The notes beneath the pieces were generated by a model. That model was not told the origin of the DNA. It was given only the letters and a program-made list of their open reading frames with translations, and ran no database searches. A stretch of DNA of 64,000 bases, taken from Candidatus Heimdallarchaeota archaeon (GTDB lineage Archaea; Asgardarchaeota; Heimdallarchaeia; Heimdallarchaeales; Heimdallarchaeaceae). Made by a program: the position numbers and the translations under genes. The stretch covers positions 240,233-304,232 of the forward strand of contig JAHLWR010000001.1 of NCBI GenBank assembly GCA_019057815.1, written 5' to 3'. Position 1 is the stretch's first letter, and the number at the start of each line of letters is the position of its first letter. Shown one piece after another: positions 36,931-46,094 of this stretch.

Positions 36931-38301
36931 TTGGCTATCAACTTGAAAACGCATCATATTAAGATACTACATATTGGGTTTGATGACACTGACTCTCTTA
37001 AAGGGAGCTGTACAACTCATTTAGCTGTGCTTATTATTGAAAAAATTTCAAGAAATGTTACATTCAAAGATTATCCAAGATTAATCCGTAATAATCCCAA
37101 TATTCCTTGGAAAACCAGAGGAAATGCGGGAATATGTTTATCATTAGAAGTAGAAGAAGAGCTAATAGATTCAATCATTGAAACGGCAATTGAAACTTTG
37201 GAAAAGTACTACCAAAAAGATCCAAAAACTAATCCAGGTTTTGTAGTCATTACTGGTCAAATTCCAGAAATACTCAAAGAATTCTCAATTAGAGCTTTAA
37301 CAGATGTTATTTCCATTTCTGAAGCTAAAAAAATAGCGAAACAATATTGTTATGCTTCATATTTTATTGGTAATGGTCGAGGGTTGATTGGAGCTCTTGC
37401 AGTAGTAGGAAACCAACTTAAGCCCTTTGAAGAAGACTACACTTACGAATTGCTTACTTATAGAAAATTAGAATTCATTGGTACTAAAAGGCAAATAGAT
37501 GAAGAATCAGTTAAGATGATGGATGCAAAGTTAGCTCCTTTCGTTTTTAATAATATCGATGAAGAAAAAGGCAAGGTTCTTATTTCTCCAACAGGATTAG
37601 ATCCTGTTTTTTATGGGGTTAGAGGTGAAGATCCTTCTATTTTGTTAGAAGCAAAAAATTTAATCAAATCTAAAGAAATAATTGAAAAATATTGCATTTT
37701 TCGTACCAATCAAGGAACAGATCAACATTTCAAATATGCAGATCATTCAATCAGGAATTTCAATGTCTTCAGTGGAGAAATCGAAGTAATAGATTATCCC
37801 AAAACAGAAGTAGGAGGGCATGTTTTTTTCAAGGCAAAAGTACTTCTCAGCAGCAAAACGGTAAATGTAACAGCCTTTGAACCGACTAAAAGCTTTCGAA
37901 GAGTTATTCGTCAATTAATCCCTGGAGACAGGTTAAAAGCTTATGGTGGGTTAAGATATTTTAGCAAGAAGGGTGAAAAATTCAATTTACAACTAGAAAA
38001 ATGCGAAGTTACTTTTCTTGCAGAACATTTTCATGAGGAAAGTCCACTTTGTCAACAATGTGGTAAAAGAATGACTAGTAATGGACTAAATAAGGGGTAC
38101 AAATGTCGGAATTGTGGATTAAAAAACCGTACCATTAAAAAAAGTTTAGTGCCAATTGAAAGGAAAATCTCAGAAGGCATGTATATTCCTCCAGCACAAG
38201 CTCAGAGACACTTAGTCAAACCTTTAAGGAGATATGAAATCCAAGAGAAAGAAGGTTTTGAGATTATTCAAAATTTTTGGGGAAAAAGGAGATCTCAATG
38301 A
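36931..38301 (+). CDS. tiaS: tRNA(Ile2) agmatidine synthase TiaS
   Basis: A 456-residue TiaS, which attaches agmatine to C34 of tRNA-Ile2 so that it reads AUA. HIGFDDTDSLKGSCTTHLA near residue 16 is the N-terminal TCKD-type ATP motif, GNGRGLIGALAVVG lies in the FLD domain, and an OB-fold region starts around 285. The C-terminal zinc ribbon is CQQCGKRMTSNGLNKGYKCRNCG. The start is TTG at 36931; no better start lies before the first motif. It follows the winged-helix gene by 30 bases. Confidence 0.93.
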   Translation: MAINLKTHHIKILHIGFDDTDSLKGSCTTHLAVLIIEKISRNVTFKDYPRLIRNNPNIPWKTRGNAGICLSLEVEEELIDSIIETAIETLEKYYQKDPKTNPGFVVITGQIPEILKEFSIRALTDVISISEAKKIAKQYCYASYFIGNGRGLIGALAVVGNQLKPFEEDYTYELLTYRKLEFIGTKRQIDEESVKMMDAKLAPFVFNNIDEEKGKVLISPTGLDPVFYGVRGEDPSILLEAKNLIKSKEIIEKYCIFRTNQGTDQHFKYADHSIRNFNVFSGEIEVIDYPKTEVGGHVFFKAKVLLSSKTVNVTAFEPTKSFRRVIRQLIPGDRLKAYGGLRYFSKKGEKFNLQLEKCEVTFLAEHFHEESPLCQQCGKRMTSNGLNKGYKCRNCGLKNRTIKKSLVPIERKISEGMYIPPAQAQRHLVKPLRRYEIQEKEGFEIIQNFWGKRRSQ

Positions 38302-38310
38302 GTTGAAAGA

Positions 38311-38392
38311 TTCTCTCCCCCCAGGAGCGTGTTTGAACTAGCTGAGCTTGGTTGTAAGAAATAGTACTCAGCCAAGACAATAAGGGAGAGGA
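38311..38392. other. candidate structured RNA or terminator between tiaS and infB
   Basis: A 9-base stem (38311-38319 with 38384-38392, seven pairs perfect as CTCTCCC/GGGAGAG, one wobble) closes an 80-base element between convergent genes. Inside, GCTGAG at 38341 pairs with CTCAGC at 38367, and CTTGG at 38347 could instead pair with CCAAG at 38372, so two structures compete. It lacks a tRNA T-loop and C/D boxes. It may be a two-way terminator or a small RNA; strand unknown. Confidence 0.35.
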
Positions 38393-38416
38393 GATATATA
38401 AATGTAACGTGGTAAC

Positions 38417-40225
38417 TTACCATCCCCAGTACTTACTTGTAGTTTCACGTTTTATTTTTGCCAATTCTTCTAGAACTAGTATGTCATCAGATGATATCAT
38501 ATCCTTATACCTTACCATGAGTAAAACAGCATGCTTTTCAGGCACATCGATGTATAAAGTGTCCCCTTCTCTTATTTGTCTTCCTACAGTTGGTCCTCTT
38601 AGTGAAATCGCTACTTGCTTTCCTTTAGTTGCTTCTTGTGTCGATTCCCTATTGTCTTGTATTTGTTGAATTCTTCCAACTCTTCTATTATCTTCTCTAA
38701 TAAGCATTAATTTAGTTTTAATTCTTCCACCCAGAACTTCAACTCCAACTATAGCCGGTTTATTCGCCCTAAAAGTGTGATTTGGTAAAAGGATTATTTT
38801 TCCGGGCAGGATGAGATCTTTCAACGATTCAGCTTTGATTGCTTCTTTTTGATCTATCATCCATCTCTCATAATCATCGATTAAATTGTAAATCACATCG
38901 TCTTTGAAGACTTTTAAATCGTTCACTTCTATCTCTTCGCTAGCATCTGGGAGAATGTCAACATTGAAGCAGAGTAAAGCTCCGTGTTCGGGTGTTTTAT
39001 CTGCTACTATTGCTGCATCTATTGCATCTTTCTTTGTTACATCTCCAACATCAGCTTTTTGAATAGGAATATTTCTTTCTTTTAACATATCGACAATTGC
39101 TTCTAGACTGCCAAGAGTGTCAACTTTTACTATAATACCACTATCTTTTGTCTCGATTCTAAAGCTTTCAAGTTCCTCAGCAACTTCATTTAAAATGGTT
39201 TGCTCTTCTCCAGGAGGGGCAACACGTACAGGTGCTCCTGATAACGAATCCTCCAACCCAGGAGCACTGATTTTCAAACCAGCAGAAGCAAAAACATAAT
39301 CAACTGGCTTAAATTTATCTCGAGGATCTCTCATTTCATCCAACTCTTTTGGCTGAAGAAGAGCTCTAATATTCAGAAGTTTAGGTTCTTGCCTTCCCCC
39401 AACTACTATTTTATCTTTTTTTCGAATAACACCGTCATAAAGAATGACATCAATTGTTGTACCTAATCCCTCTACTTCTTTAACTTCTAAAACAGTGCCT
39501 TTTCCAGGTCCTTCGCTATACTCAAGTCGTTGCATCATAAATTGTTGAGTGATTCCTGCAAGAACTAAAAATAAATCAGGAATCCCTTCTCCTGTTTTGG
39601 CACTGGTTGGAATAATTGCTACTTTTTTTCTAAAATCTTCGATTTTATCATATCTGTCAGATTCATAACCAAGCTCAGCTAGTTCACCCATTATCTCATA
39701 TATTCGATTATCCAAATCTTCAGCAGCTTTAGGAATCTGTTTTCTGTAGGTTTCGCTAAAAGAAGCCCCATTAACACTCTTCCAAGCAGATATACGATCA
39801 ATTTTATTAGCTGCTATAATAAAAGGAACTTTACGCACTTTTAATATATCCATACTCTCATAAGTTTGAGCTTGAAAACCACGAGTTAGGTCAACAACAA
39901 GAATAGCAATATCAGCTACTGATGCTCCCCGTTTGCGTAAATTAGTAAATACTTGATGACCAGGAGTATCAACAATCAATATACCAGGAAGACCAAGTTC
40001 AATATTTGCCTTTTGAAGCAGGTTTCCACAGGCTTCCAAAACAGTCTCTGCAGGAAAGTAAGATGCTCCAACATGTTGAGTGATTCCAGCAGCTTCACGT
40101 GCTTGAACAGCAGTACCACGAACCTTGTCTAGCAAACTTGTTTTGCCAGAATCAACATGCCCAAGAATAACTGAAATCGGGCTTCTTAGTCTTTTACCTG
40201 TTTTTTCATCTATTACCTTTGACAT
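38417..40225 (-). CDS. infB: translation initiation factor IF-2 (aIF5B)
   Basis: A 602-residue translational GTPase of archaeal/eukaryotic IF5B length, without the long bacterial N-terminus. G1 is GHVDSGKTS near residue 20, G3 DTPGHQ near 87, and G4 NKID near 142. The C-terminal half holds the two beta-barrels and the long linker helix region. It joins the ribosomal subunits and positions initiator tRNA-Met. It is the last gene of the leftward rpl7ae-rps28e-rpl24e-ndk-infB run, a classic archaeal order, with its own promoter 330 bases after ndk. Confidence 0.95.
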   Translation of the reverse strand: MSKVIDEKTGKRLRSPISVILGHVDSGKTSLLDKVRGTAVQAREAAGITQHVGASYFPAETVLEACGNLLQKANIELGLPGILIVDTPGHQVFTNLRKRGASVADIAILVVDLTRGFQAQTYESMDILKVRKVPFIIAANKIDRISAWKSVNGASFSETYRKQIPKAAEDLDNRIYEIMGELAELGYESDRYDKIEDFRKKVAIIPTSAKTGEGIPDLFLVLAGITQQFMMQRLEYSEGPGKGTVLEVKEVEGLGTTIDVILYDGVIRKKDKIVVGGRQEPKLLNIRALLQPKELDEMRDPRDKFKPVDYVFASAGLKISAPGLEDSLSGAPVRVAPPGEEQTILNEVAEELESFRIETKDSGIIVKVDTLGSLEAIVDMLKERNIPIQKADVGDVTKKDAIDAAIVADKTPEHGALLCFNVDILPDASEEIEVNDLKVFKDDVIYNLIDDYERWMIDQKEAIKAESLKDLILPGKIILLPNHTFRANKPAIVGVEVLGGRIKTKLMLIREDNRRVGRIQQIQDNRESTQEATKGKQVAISLRGPTVGRQIREGDTLYIDVPEKHAVLLMVRYKDMISSDDILVLEELAKIKRETTSKYWGW

Positions 40226-40555
40226 AATTATCCCTTTGATCTTCTCAGTTTGTTATTATTGAGTTCCAGTCATATTTACAACATTCTCACACTCTTTCGA
40301 GAGGATTGAAATAAAAAGAAATTGGTTCAATAGAGAAAAACTTCAACAAAAAACTAAGGGTTTCAGTATTTTTTTCCCAGAAAAGTGAATTAAATATAAT
40401 TTTTTTCAAGACCCAAAAGACTTTTTTAAATTCCAGAATTATCTATAGGAGAATCAGTTTTGTTATTGGAGAATTAATAGCTACAATCATTCTACTGAAA
40501 AAGTGTAAAATATTTGCAAAGAAGAAGTAAGTAAAATAGTGAAATAAAAAAGGGT
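40226..40555 (-). promoter_or_regulatory. infB upstream region
   Basis: A 330-base gap with no gene I can support. Read leftward it holds an AT-rich TTATATTTAA near 40391-40400, a plausible TATA box about 165 bases before infB, and several A/T runs. The long leader may mean infB is transcribed apart from ndk. Nothing else seen. Confidence 0.4.
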
Positions 40556-41005
40556 TTATTCGTAAAGCCATTCTTCATCTATTTTATTATACTCTACAAA
40601 TTCCTTTTCACTAAAATAGATTTTATATTCATAAATAGCATTTTCTGGGGAATCACCAGCATGAATAATATTTCTACCAATTTCTAATGCAAGGTCTCCT
40701 CGAATAGAGCCGGGGACTGCATCAGTAGGATTAGTAGCTCCAACAATTTTTCTTGTAACCCTAACCGCATCCTTACCCTCAACAACAATTGCAACAACAG
40801 GACCACACGTTATGTGTTCTAATAAACCATCATAGAATGGTTTCCCTTTATGAATCGCATAATGTTGTTTAGCTTGCGCTAAAGATACTTTAAGCAGTTT
40901 CAGTCCAATTATTTTAAAACCCACATTTTCGATTCTTTTCACAACTTCTCCAATTAATCCTCTTTGGACACCATCAGGTTTTATCATTATAAATTCTCTT
41001 TCCAT
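40556..41005 (-). CDS. ndk: nucleoside diphosphate kinase
   Basis: A 149-residue kinase of normal length that equilibrates NTP pools. REFIMIKPDGVQRGLIGEV opens the fold, and GATNPTDAVPGSIRGD leads to NIIHAGDSPENA, where the phospho-accepting histidine lies. It sits between rpl24e and infB, as in many archaea. The next gene upstream stops 41 bases away. Confidence 0.96.
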   Translation of the reverse strand: MEREFIMIKPDGVQRGLIGEVVKRIENVGFKIIGLKLLKVSLAQAKQHYAIHKGKPFYDGLLEHITCGPVVAIVVEGKDAVRVTRKIVGATNPTDAVPGSIRGDLALEIGRNIIHAGDSPENAIYEYKIYFSEKEFVEYNKIDEEWLYE

Positions 41006-41046
41006 TTATATCACCATAAAAATAAAATATTGAAAAAAGGGAGTGT

Positions 41047-41235
41047 TTACAAAATTTTTCTCTCGTATTTAGCACTCCACTTCAACTTCTTTGGATCGCG
41101 TTTTAATTTTAATTGAGATTTTTTGCATTTATTTGAACAGAAGTTCAATACTGAGCCTGATCTTTGAACATAAATCATACCGTAACCTTGGTTGTATTCT
41201 TTTCCACAAAATGAGCATTTTCGTACAATAACCAT
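41047..41235 (-). CDS. rpl24e: ribosomal protein L24e
   Basis: A 62-residue protein of the archaeal L24e length, with the zinc-binding cysteines C-x2-C and C-x3-C: CSFCGKEYNQGYG and later NFCSNKCKKSQ. The C-terminus is basic (KWSAKYERK). It binds 23S rRNA in the large subunit. Twelve bases separate it from rps28e upstream. Confidence 0.95.
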   Translation of the reverse strand: MVIVRKCSFCGKEYNQGYGMIYVQRSGSVLNFCSNKCKKSQLKLKRDPKKLKWSAKYERKIL

Positions 41236-41247
41236 TTTTTCATCACC

Positions 41248-41472
41248 TTAACGTTTTCTAATTTTCTTAGCTTCCCGCTCTGTTTCTCTTAGCATTATGA
41301 TATCCCCTTTTCGCACGGGACCTTTCAAGTTTCTCGTTAAGATACGATTTTTATCTCTACCTTCGAGAACCTTAACTCTTGCTTGAATAACTTCTCCAAC
41401 GCTACCTGTACGGTTGAGTACTTGAATTACTTCAGCGGGAGTAGCTTCATCACCATAAGACGCTTTGCTCAT
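41248..41472 (-). CDS. rps28e: ribosomal protein S28e
   Basis: A 74-residue OB-fold small-subunit protein. [37 protein letters not shown] is the conserved archaeal/eukaryotic core, and a basic tail ends it. S28e lies near the mRNA exit. It is 13 bases downstream of rpl7ae, in the same operon. Confidence 0.95.
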   Translation of the reverse strand: MSKASYGDEATPAEVIQVLNRTGSVGEVIQARVKVLEGRDKNRILTRNLKGPVRKGDIIMLRETEREAKKIRKR

Positions 41473-41485
41473 TATTCTTCACCAG

Positions 41486-41845
41486 TTATTTCTTTAGTTC
41501 TTCTATTTTTTTTGTTAAGTTTGTGAGAGATATTTTCGCTTCTCCTGCGTCTACAATTGCTATTGATGCAGAACCTATCTTTAATCCAGCAGCATCTCCA
41601 AGTCCATCTTTTGATGGGACAAAAGTATAGGAGATTTTTTTCTCTTCACATAAAAGTGGTAAATGCATAACGATTTCAGGAGGGGAAACATCTTCAGCAA
41701 TATAAACTAAAAGGGCTGTTTGCCGTTCTATTGCTTTAGTAACTTCATTTGTTCCTTTCCTAATTTTACCTGTTCTAATAGAAGATTCTAAAACATTTAG
41801 TGACTCCTTAACGAGCTCTTCGGGTAAATCGATTTTTTTGTACAT
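41486..41845 (-). CDS. rpl7ae: ribosomal protein L7Ae
   Basis: A 119-residue kink-turn binding protein. RKGTNEVTKAIERQTALLVYIAEDVSPPEIVMHLPLLCEEKKISY is the family signature, including the N-E-x-x-K RNA contact. L7Ae serves in the large ribosomal subunit and also in box C/D and H/ACA guide particles and RNase P in archaea. It starts the ribosomal run; 113 bases separate it from the isopentenyl phosphate kinase gene. Confidence 0.96.
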   Translation of the reverse strand: MYKKIDLPEELVKESLNVLESSIRTGKIRKGTNEVTKAIERQTALLVYIAEDVSPPEIVMHLPLLCEEKKISYTFVPSKDGLGDAAGLKIGSASIAIVDAGEAKISLTNLTKKIEELKK

Positions 41846-41958
41846 GTTTTTTTCACCTCAGGAATTCGAAAAGAATTCCATCATAAGGTCATTATTAAGA
41901 GACGAGAATTTGTTGAATTTAAAAGAATTACCTTTAACGAGTTCTTCATTGGTTTTTT

Positions 41959-42756
41959 TTACTCTTTTGTCAATGTTGTACACTTTGTTTCTTCGTTATT
42001 TAATAACCTCAATAGTCGATTCTTAACCAATCCATTGACAATCTGAACCCTTTCCACATTATTTAGTATATGAAAGATAGAAGAGATTTTTCCTATCATA
42101 TTTCCTGTTACATCTATGGTTTGATTGTTTATAATCTCGACAAATTTTAAGTCTTGAAGCTCGGATATTGTTGCTTTTTCAATTAAAAATGTTTCATTTG
42201 ATTCAGGTTTTTCTCCCCACAAACCATCTACATCAGTCACAAAGATTACTCGATTTATAGACAATCTTTGAGATAAAAAATCTATCAATGTATCACCACT
42301 AAGAATTGTGAAAGAATTGTTTTTCTCAAAGCAAATATCACCGTATAATACAGGGGTTAAACCAAGAGAAAAAGCCTTTTCGATGGGCTGTAAGAAAAAT
42401 TCTTGGTGTTTTTTTTCTGAATCCAAATAAGCTAAAGCACTAGTTTGAAAACTTAATGCTTGTACGCCCTGATCACGTAAATTTTCTACTACACTTCGAT
42501 TAAGCTTTAGCATATCTTCCCGAATCTGGAGCAAACCTTTAAGCTGGGATTCATTTCTATATCCTGAAATTATATCATGTTTCTCTGCAATTATATGACC
42601 AAAAGAACCAGCACCATGAACTATAATACATTTTTTCCCCCATCTTCCAATTTCAGTACAAATTTGTTTCAAAGCTTCGTCTTTGAGAGTTGCATATTCA
42701 GATTTATTTGTAATTACAGACCCACCTATCTTTATTACGTCAATCTTTTTAGTCAT
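41959..42756 (-). CDS. isopentenyl phosphate kinase
   Basis: A 265-residue amino-acid-kinase-fold enzyme. IKIGGSVITNK opens it, VHGAGSFGH near residue 50 has the catalytic histidine that marks isopentenyl phosphate kinases apart from other family members, and ILSGDTLIDFLS and VTDVDGLWG follow. It makes isopentenyl diphosphate in the archaeal alternative mevalonate route. It overlaps mevalonate kinase by eight bases, so the two steps are coupled in one operon. Confidence 0.93.
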   Translation of the reverse strand: MTKKIDVIKIGGSVITNKSEYATLKDEALKQICTEIGRWGKKCIIVHGAGSFGHIIAEKHDIISGYRNESQLKGLLQIREDMLKLNRSVVENLRDQGVQALSFQTSALAYLDSEKKHQEFFLQPIEKAFSLGLTPVLYGDICFEKNNSFTILSGDTLIDFLSQRLSINRVIFVTDVDGLWGEKPESNETFLIEKATISELQDLKFVEIINNQTIDVTGNMIGKISSIFHILNNVERVQIVNGLVKNRLLRLLNNEETKCTTLTKE

Positions 42757-43720
42757 CTATTGTCACACCAATTTTTGTATAATTTGCAGTAAAAGCTTGA
42801 TATCCTTTTTTCTTAATATTTTTTATAGCTGAATGAGCATCTTTAATGTTGTCAAATAACCCAACAACACATCCACCAACACCAGCACCTGTGAGTTTTT
42901 CGCCCACAGAACCATTTTTCTTAAGTATTAACAATAAGTCTGTCACTTTGGAATGACCCACACCTAATTGTTCTAAGAGGGTCTGATTTTCTTTCATTAG
43001 TTCACCGATTTCATCAAGCTTATTATTTTTGATACATTCCTTTCCCCTAATAACAATGCTATGAATTAAGTGGAAAATTTCTTCGGTTTTTTCTTGTTTT
43101 CTTTTGTAGTTTTTTTGAACATTTGCAACTATATCTTTGGTATTTCTTTCTATCATACTATTTGCAATAACCCAGAATCCAGAAAAATCATCAATGGTTA
43201 TTTGTTCCATTAATCCATTTTGATAAAGAATAGATCCACCATAAGTTGAGATGTTATTGTCAATACCACTTGGTTGCCCATGTTGGATTTTTTCAGCTTC
43301 AAAAGCTATTTTGTTTACATCTTCTAAAGAGTAGTTTCCTCCCAAGAAAGTTGAAAGAGAATTAGTTAAAGCCACAGAAACAGCTGCACTTGAACCTAAA
43401 CCTGATGAAGAAGGTATTGAAGAGCTTATATCAATTTGTAGTGGGAGATTAGATTGGAAGTTGTCAATTAGTTTTTTTATTAAAAAAAGAATAGCTTGTA
43501 AAGAAGAGGGAAAAGATTCTTTACATGAGACTAAAAACGTCTTACCTGGATAAAGATTTGTTGATAACACAACATCTTCATCTGATGAGTAGCTCGAAAC
43601 AGTGCATTTCGCTCTTCTATCAATTGCTATAGCTAATGCAGGATAACCATAAACAACTGCATGCTCCCCAAATAAGATTATCTTACCTGGAGCAGTATAA
43701 GTTATTCTGCTACTATTCAT
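42749..43720 (-). CDS. mvk: mevalonate kinase
   Basis: A 323-residue GHMP kinase. TAPGKIILFGEHAVVYGYPALA is the substrate motif, PSSSGLGSSAAVSVAL near residue 108 the ATP loop, and KLTGAGVGGCVVGL the C-terminal motif 3. It phosphorylates mevalonate for isoprenoid lipid synthesis. It is followed by isopentenyl phosphate kinase with an eight-base overlap; rps2 lies 76 bases upstream. Confidence 0.95.
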   Translation of the reverse strand: MNSSRITYTAPGKIILFGEHAVVYGYPALAIAIDRRAKCTVSSYSSDEDVVLSTNLYPGKTFLVSCKESFPSSLQAILFLIKKLIDNFQSNLPLQIDISSSIPSSSGLGSSAAVSVALTNSLSTFLGGNYSLEDVNKIAFEAEKIQHGQPSGIDNNISTYGGSILYQNGLMEQITIDDFSGFWVIANSMIERNTKDIVANVQKNYKRKQEKTEEIFHLIHSIVIRGKECIKNNKLDEIGELMKENQTLLEQLGVGHSKVTDLLLILKKNGSVGEKLTGAGVGGCVVGLFDNIKDAHSAIKNIKKKGYQAFTANYTKIGVTIDD

Positions 43721-43796
43721 ATGAAAACAAAAACATTAACCATTATAAAAAAATTGGTTTGAATTAAATAAAATAAGAAGCAAAAAGGATAAAATA

Positions 43797-44435
43797 TCAG
43801 CTTTTCAACAATTTGAAAGAGAAATCTTCAACAGTTTCTTTCAGATCCTCTGTTTCACCTAATTCTCCACGTTCTCTTAATATTTGTCTAGTTAGAAGGT
43901 AATACACTTGAGCTAAAGATTTTCGTCCTTTGTTATTAACTGGGACAACAAAATCAACATAGGTTGTGATATTATCTGTATCACATAAAGCAACTGTAGG
44001 AATACCTCTAGAAGCAGCCTCGGTTAAAGCTTGTTTGTCTGCTCTTGGATCTGTGAGAATTACAGCATCAGGTTCGATATATTTCTCATAAGAAGGATTA
44101 GTGAGAGTCCCTGGTATGAAACGCCCGGGAACAACAGTAAAACCGCAAAGACGAGCCATTTTAGTGCTTGGAACAGAAGCATATTGTCTAGTTGCAAAAA
44201 CTGCAACCTTAGAAGACTCGAAACGAGCTAAAAATTTTGCTGCTATTCTGACTCTATCATCTGTTGCATTTACATCTAAAACATAAATTCCATCAGATCT
44301 AATTCTGTATTGAAAAGGTAACATAAAGCTTGTGCACACGCTTGTACCAATGTGGATACCACTTACTAAATATTCATCTCTGGGTATCAGCAGTTGTTTT
44401 TCTTCTTCTTGAGTTACTTCAGTTTCATCAGACAT
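43797..44435 (-). CDS. rps2: ribosomal protein S2
   Basis: A 212-residue archaeal/eukaryotic S2 (eukaryotic SA). GIHIGTSVCTSFM, YVLDVNATDDRVRIAAKFLARF, FIPGTLTNP and ALCDTDN-x-x-x-VDFVVPVNNKGRKSLAQVYYLL are the family blocks. It binds the 30S body. The rpoN, rps2, mvk, ipk order is common in archaea; enolase, often between rpoN and rps2, is absent here. Confidence 0.96.
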   Translation of the reverse strand: MSDETEVTQEEEKQLLIPRDEYLVSGIHIGTSVCTSFMLPFQYRIRSDGIYVLDVNATDDRVRIAAKFLARFESSKVAVFATRQYASVPSTKMARLCGFTVVPGRFIPGTLTNPSYEKYIEPDAVILTDPRADKQALTEAASRGIPTVALCDTDNITTYVDFVVPVNNKGRKSLAQVYYLLTRQILRERGELGETEDLKETVEDFSFKLLKS

Positions 44436-44548
44436 TTTTAATCCTCATATACTTAGATGGATATTATTTACCTCATTATGGGCAGTAAGAGCTCAAACAA
44501 TTTCAATAAAAACCTTCTGTTCTTTCAGTTCGTTGAAGAAAATCCTCA

Positions 44549-44776
44549 TTATGTAAAGGGGAGGAATTCGTCAATTAGGTCAATATGAGAGATTATCATT
44601 CGGCGACAGCACCATCTTTTAACATGTAAATCATCCAACACTTTGTTGGGTTTTTCTCCTTCTTCTACACGTTTACTAAAAACTTCAAACTTATCTCCAA
44701 TCAATGCACCACAAGAGAAACAGCGAACGGGTATTAGTATCTTGAGCACCTCACTCTCAAAATCCTTCTTGAGCAT
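44549..44776 (-). CDS. rpoN: RNA polymerase subunit N
   Basis: A 75-residue zinc protein (eukaryotic Rpb10). [13 protein letters not shown] and [18 protein letters not shown] are the CxxC and CC zinc-binding parts, and an [11 protein letters not shown] block is the most conserved piece. Most archaeal RpoN proteins begin at the IPVRC segment, so the first nine residues here may be wrong; a GTG at 44749 is an alternative start. It lies between rps2 and the reductase. Confidence 0.95.
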   Translation of the reverse strand: MLKKDFESEVLKILIPVRCFSCGALIGDKFEVFSKRVEEGEKPNKVLDDLHVKRWCCRRMIISHIDLIDEFLPFT

Positions 44777-44797
44777 TTAACATTTGTGTTTATGTAT

Positions 44798-45967
44798 CTA
44801 AAATCCCCAATCACGAGCGATTTTGAATCCCCTATACATATAAAATAAGCCAACAGGATGAAACAATAAGGAAGGTTTCATGGAAATTTTTGCTAGAGTT
44901 TTCAGAATTCTTATACCTTCAATGCGGTTGATATACTGTCTATTAAAAACTTGACCTATCTTTGCTAAAACAGCATTCGAACAGCTATAAAAGAACTCAT
45001 GACATTTCAAATTTAGTGTGCTCATAAATTTATATTTCTGAAGATTTTTTTGATAATCTCCAGAATCAGGAATTGGCTCTTTTTCGCCACGTAAAAGTAC
45101 AGCAGATAAGAATTCCCCTGCAACTCTACCACTGGTCATTCCTAAACGAATACCGCCATAAAAAAGAGGGTTAACCATCCCTGCTGTATCACCTACTAAT
45201 AATATTCTGTCACCTTGTAATTTGCTAACAGGTCCCTTCATTGGAATAGTACCACCAACTTTTTTAAGAATATCTCCTGCTATATTACATTCTTTGAGAA
45301 AATTGTCCAATCGCTCCTTCCTGTTTTGAGCGGTTGTTACAATTCCAACGTTAGTTTCATTATCTCGAGGAAAAATCCAACAGTACCCATAAGGGCTTCT
45401 TTTTGCATCAAAATAGAACTTCACATCTTCTCCCCATTCACCCTTAATTTTGTACTCAAACGCTCTAATTGAGATAGGTGTGTCAAAGCCCATACTTCTA
45501 GCTAAGTTAGCTCTTGATCCTTCCGCTAATATGACATGCTCACATTCATAATGCTCCTTACTATTTCCTGAAACGATCAATTCAATGTGTTCTTTTTTTC
45601 TTCTAAGCTCAGTAATTTTGCTTGATAGTCGAATTTCACCCCCATTTTCAATGGCTTTCTCTGCTAAATAATTATCAAACTCATCTCTCTTAATCATAAA
45701 CGAATGAATATCTCCAAAAATTTGGGTGTTAGAGGGAAAGTGTATTTTGGTGTCTTTGAAATCTCTAATCACAAAATCGCATTTCTCAGGAGAAAGTGAC
45801 AAATCTTCAAAAACACCAATACTGACTCCTTCACCACATTGAATTGGTCGCCCTATAGAAGAATGTTCTTCAAAAACGACAGGAGAAATTCCACTCTTTG
45901 AAAGAGTTAAAGCTGCTGTCAAACCTGCTGGTCCTCCCCCTACGATTGCAACTTCTATTCTTTTCAT
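44798..45967 (-). CDS. geranylgeranyl reductase family flavoenzyme
   Basis: A 389-residue FAD enzyme. VAIVGGGPAGLTAALTLSKSG is the dinucleotide-binding start, RPIQCGEGVS near residue 42 is the family's cysteine-containing motif, PYGYCWIFPRD the substrate pocket (YxWxFPx7-8GxG form) and LLVGDTAGMVNPLFYGGI the C-terminal FAD motif. It saturates the isoprenoid chains of archaeal ether lipids or quinones. It sits with mevalonate-route genes, 21 bases upstream of rpoN, so lipid synthesis is likely coordinated with the translation cluster. Confidence 0.9.
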   Translation of the reverse strand: MKRIEVAIVGGGPAGLTAALTLSKSGISPVVFEEHSSIGRPIQCGEGVSIGVFEDLSLSPEKCDFVIRDFKDTKIHFPSNTQIFGDIHSFMIKRDEFDNYLAEKAIENGGEIRLSSKITELRRKKEHIELIVSGNSKEHYECEHVILAEGSRANLARSMGFDTPISIRAFEYKIKGEWGEDVKFYFDAKRSPYGYCWIFPRDNETNVGIVTTAQNRKERLDNFLKECNIAGDILKKVGGTIPMKGPVSKLQGDRILLVGDTAGMVNPLFYGGIRLGMTSGRVAGEFLSAVLLRGEKEPIPDSGDYQKNLQKYKFMSTLNLKCHEFFYSCSNAVLAKIGQVFNRQYINRIEGIRILKTLAKISMKPSLLFHPVGLFYMYRGFKIARDWGF

Positions 45968-46094
45968 AAGTGCTTGTTATTCTGAAAATACAAAAATATA
46001 TCGGATTCCTATATCGGTTGCGAAAGTTTTTTAGATAAACTTTCTTTCTCTAGCACAATTGAAGCAGAAATAAAAAATTAGGAGAGTTTATTAA

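Noticed and set aside
38311..38392. tRNA gene reading of the structured element
   Set aside because: No T-loop, no D-arm and no anticodon arm on either strand.
41838..42026. 62-codon rightward frame between rpl7ae and the phosphate kinase
   Set aside because: It overlaps two well-supported leftward genes and is antisense to their ends.
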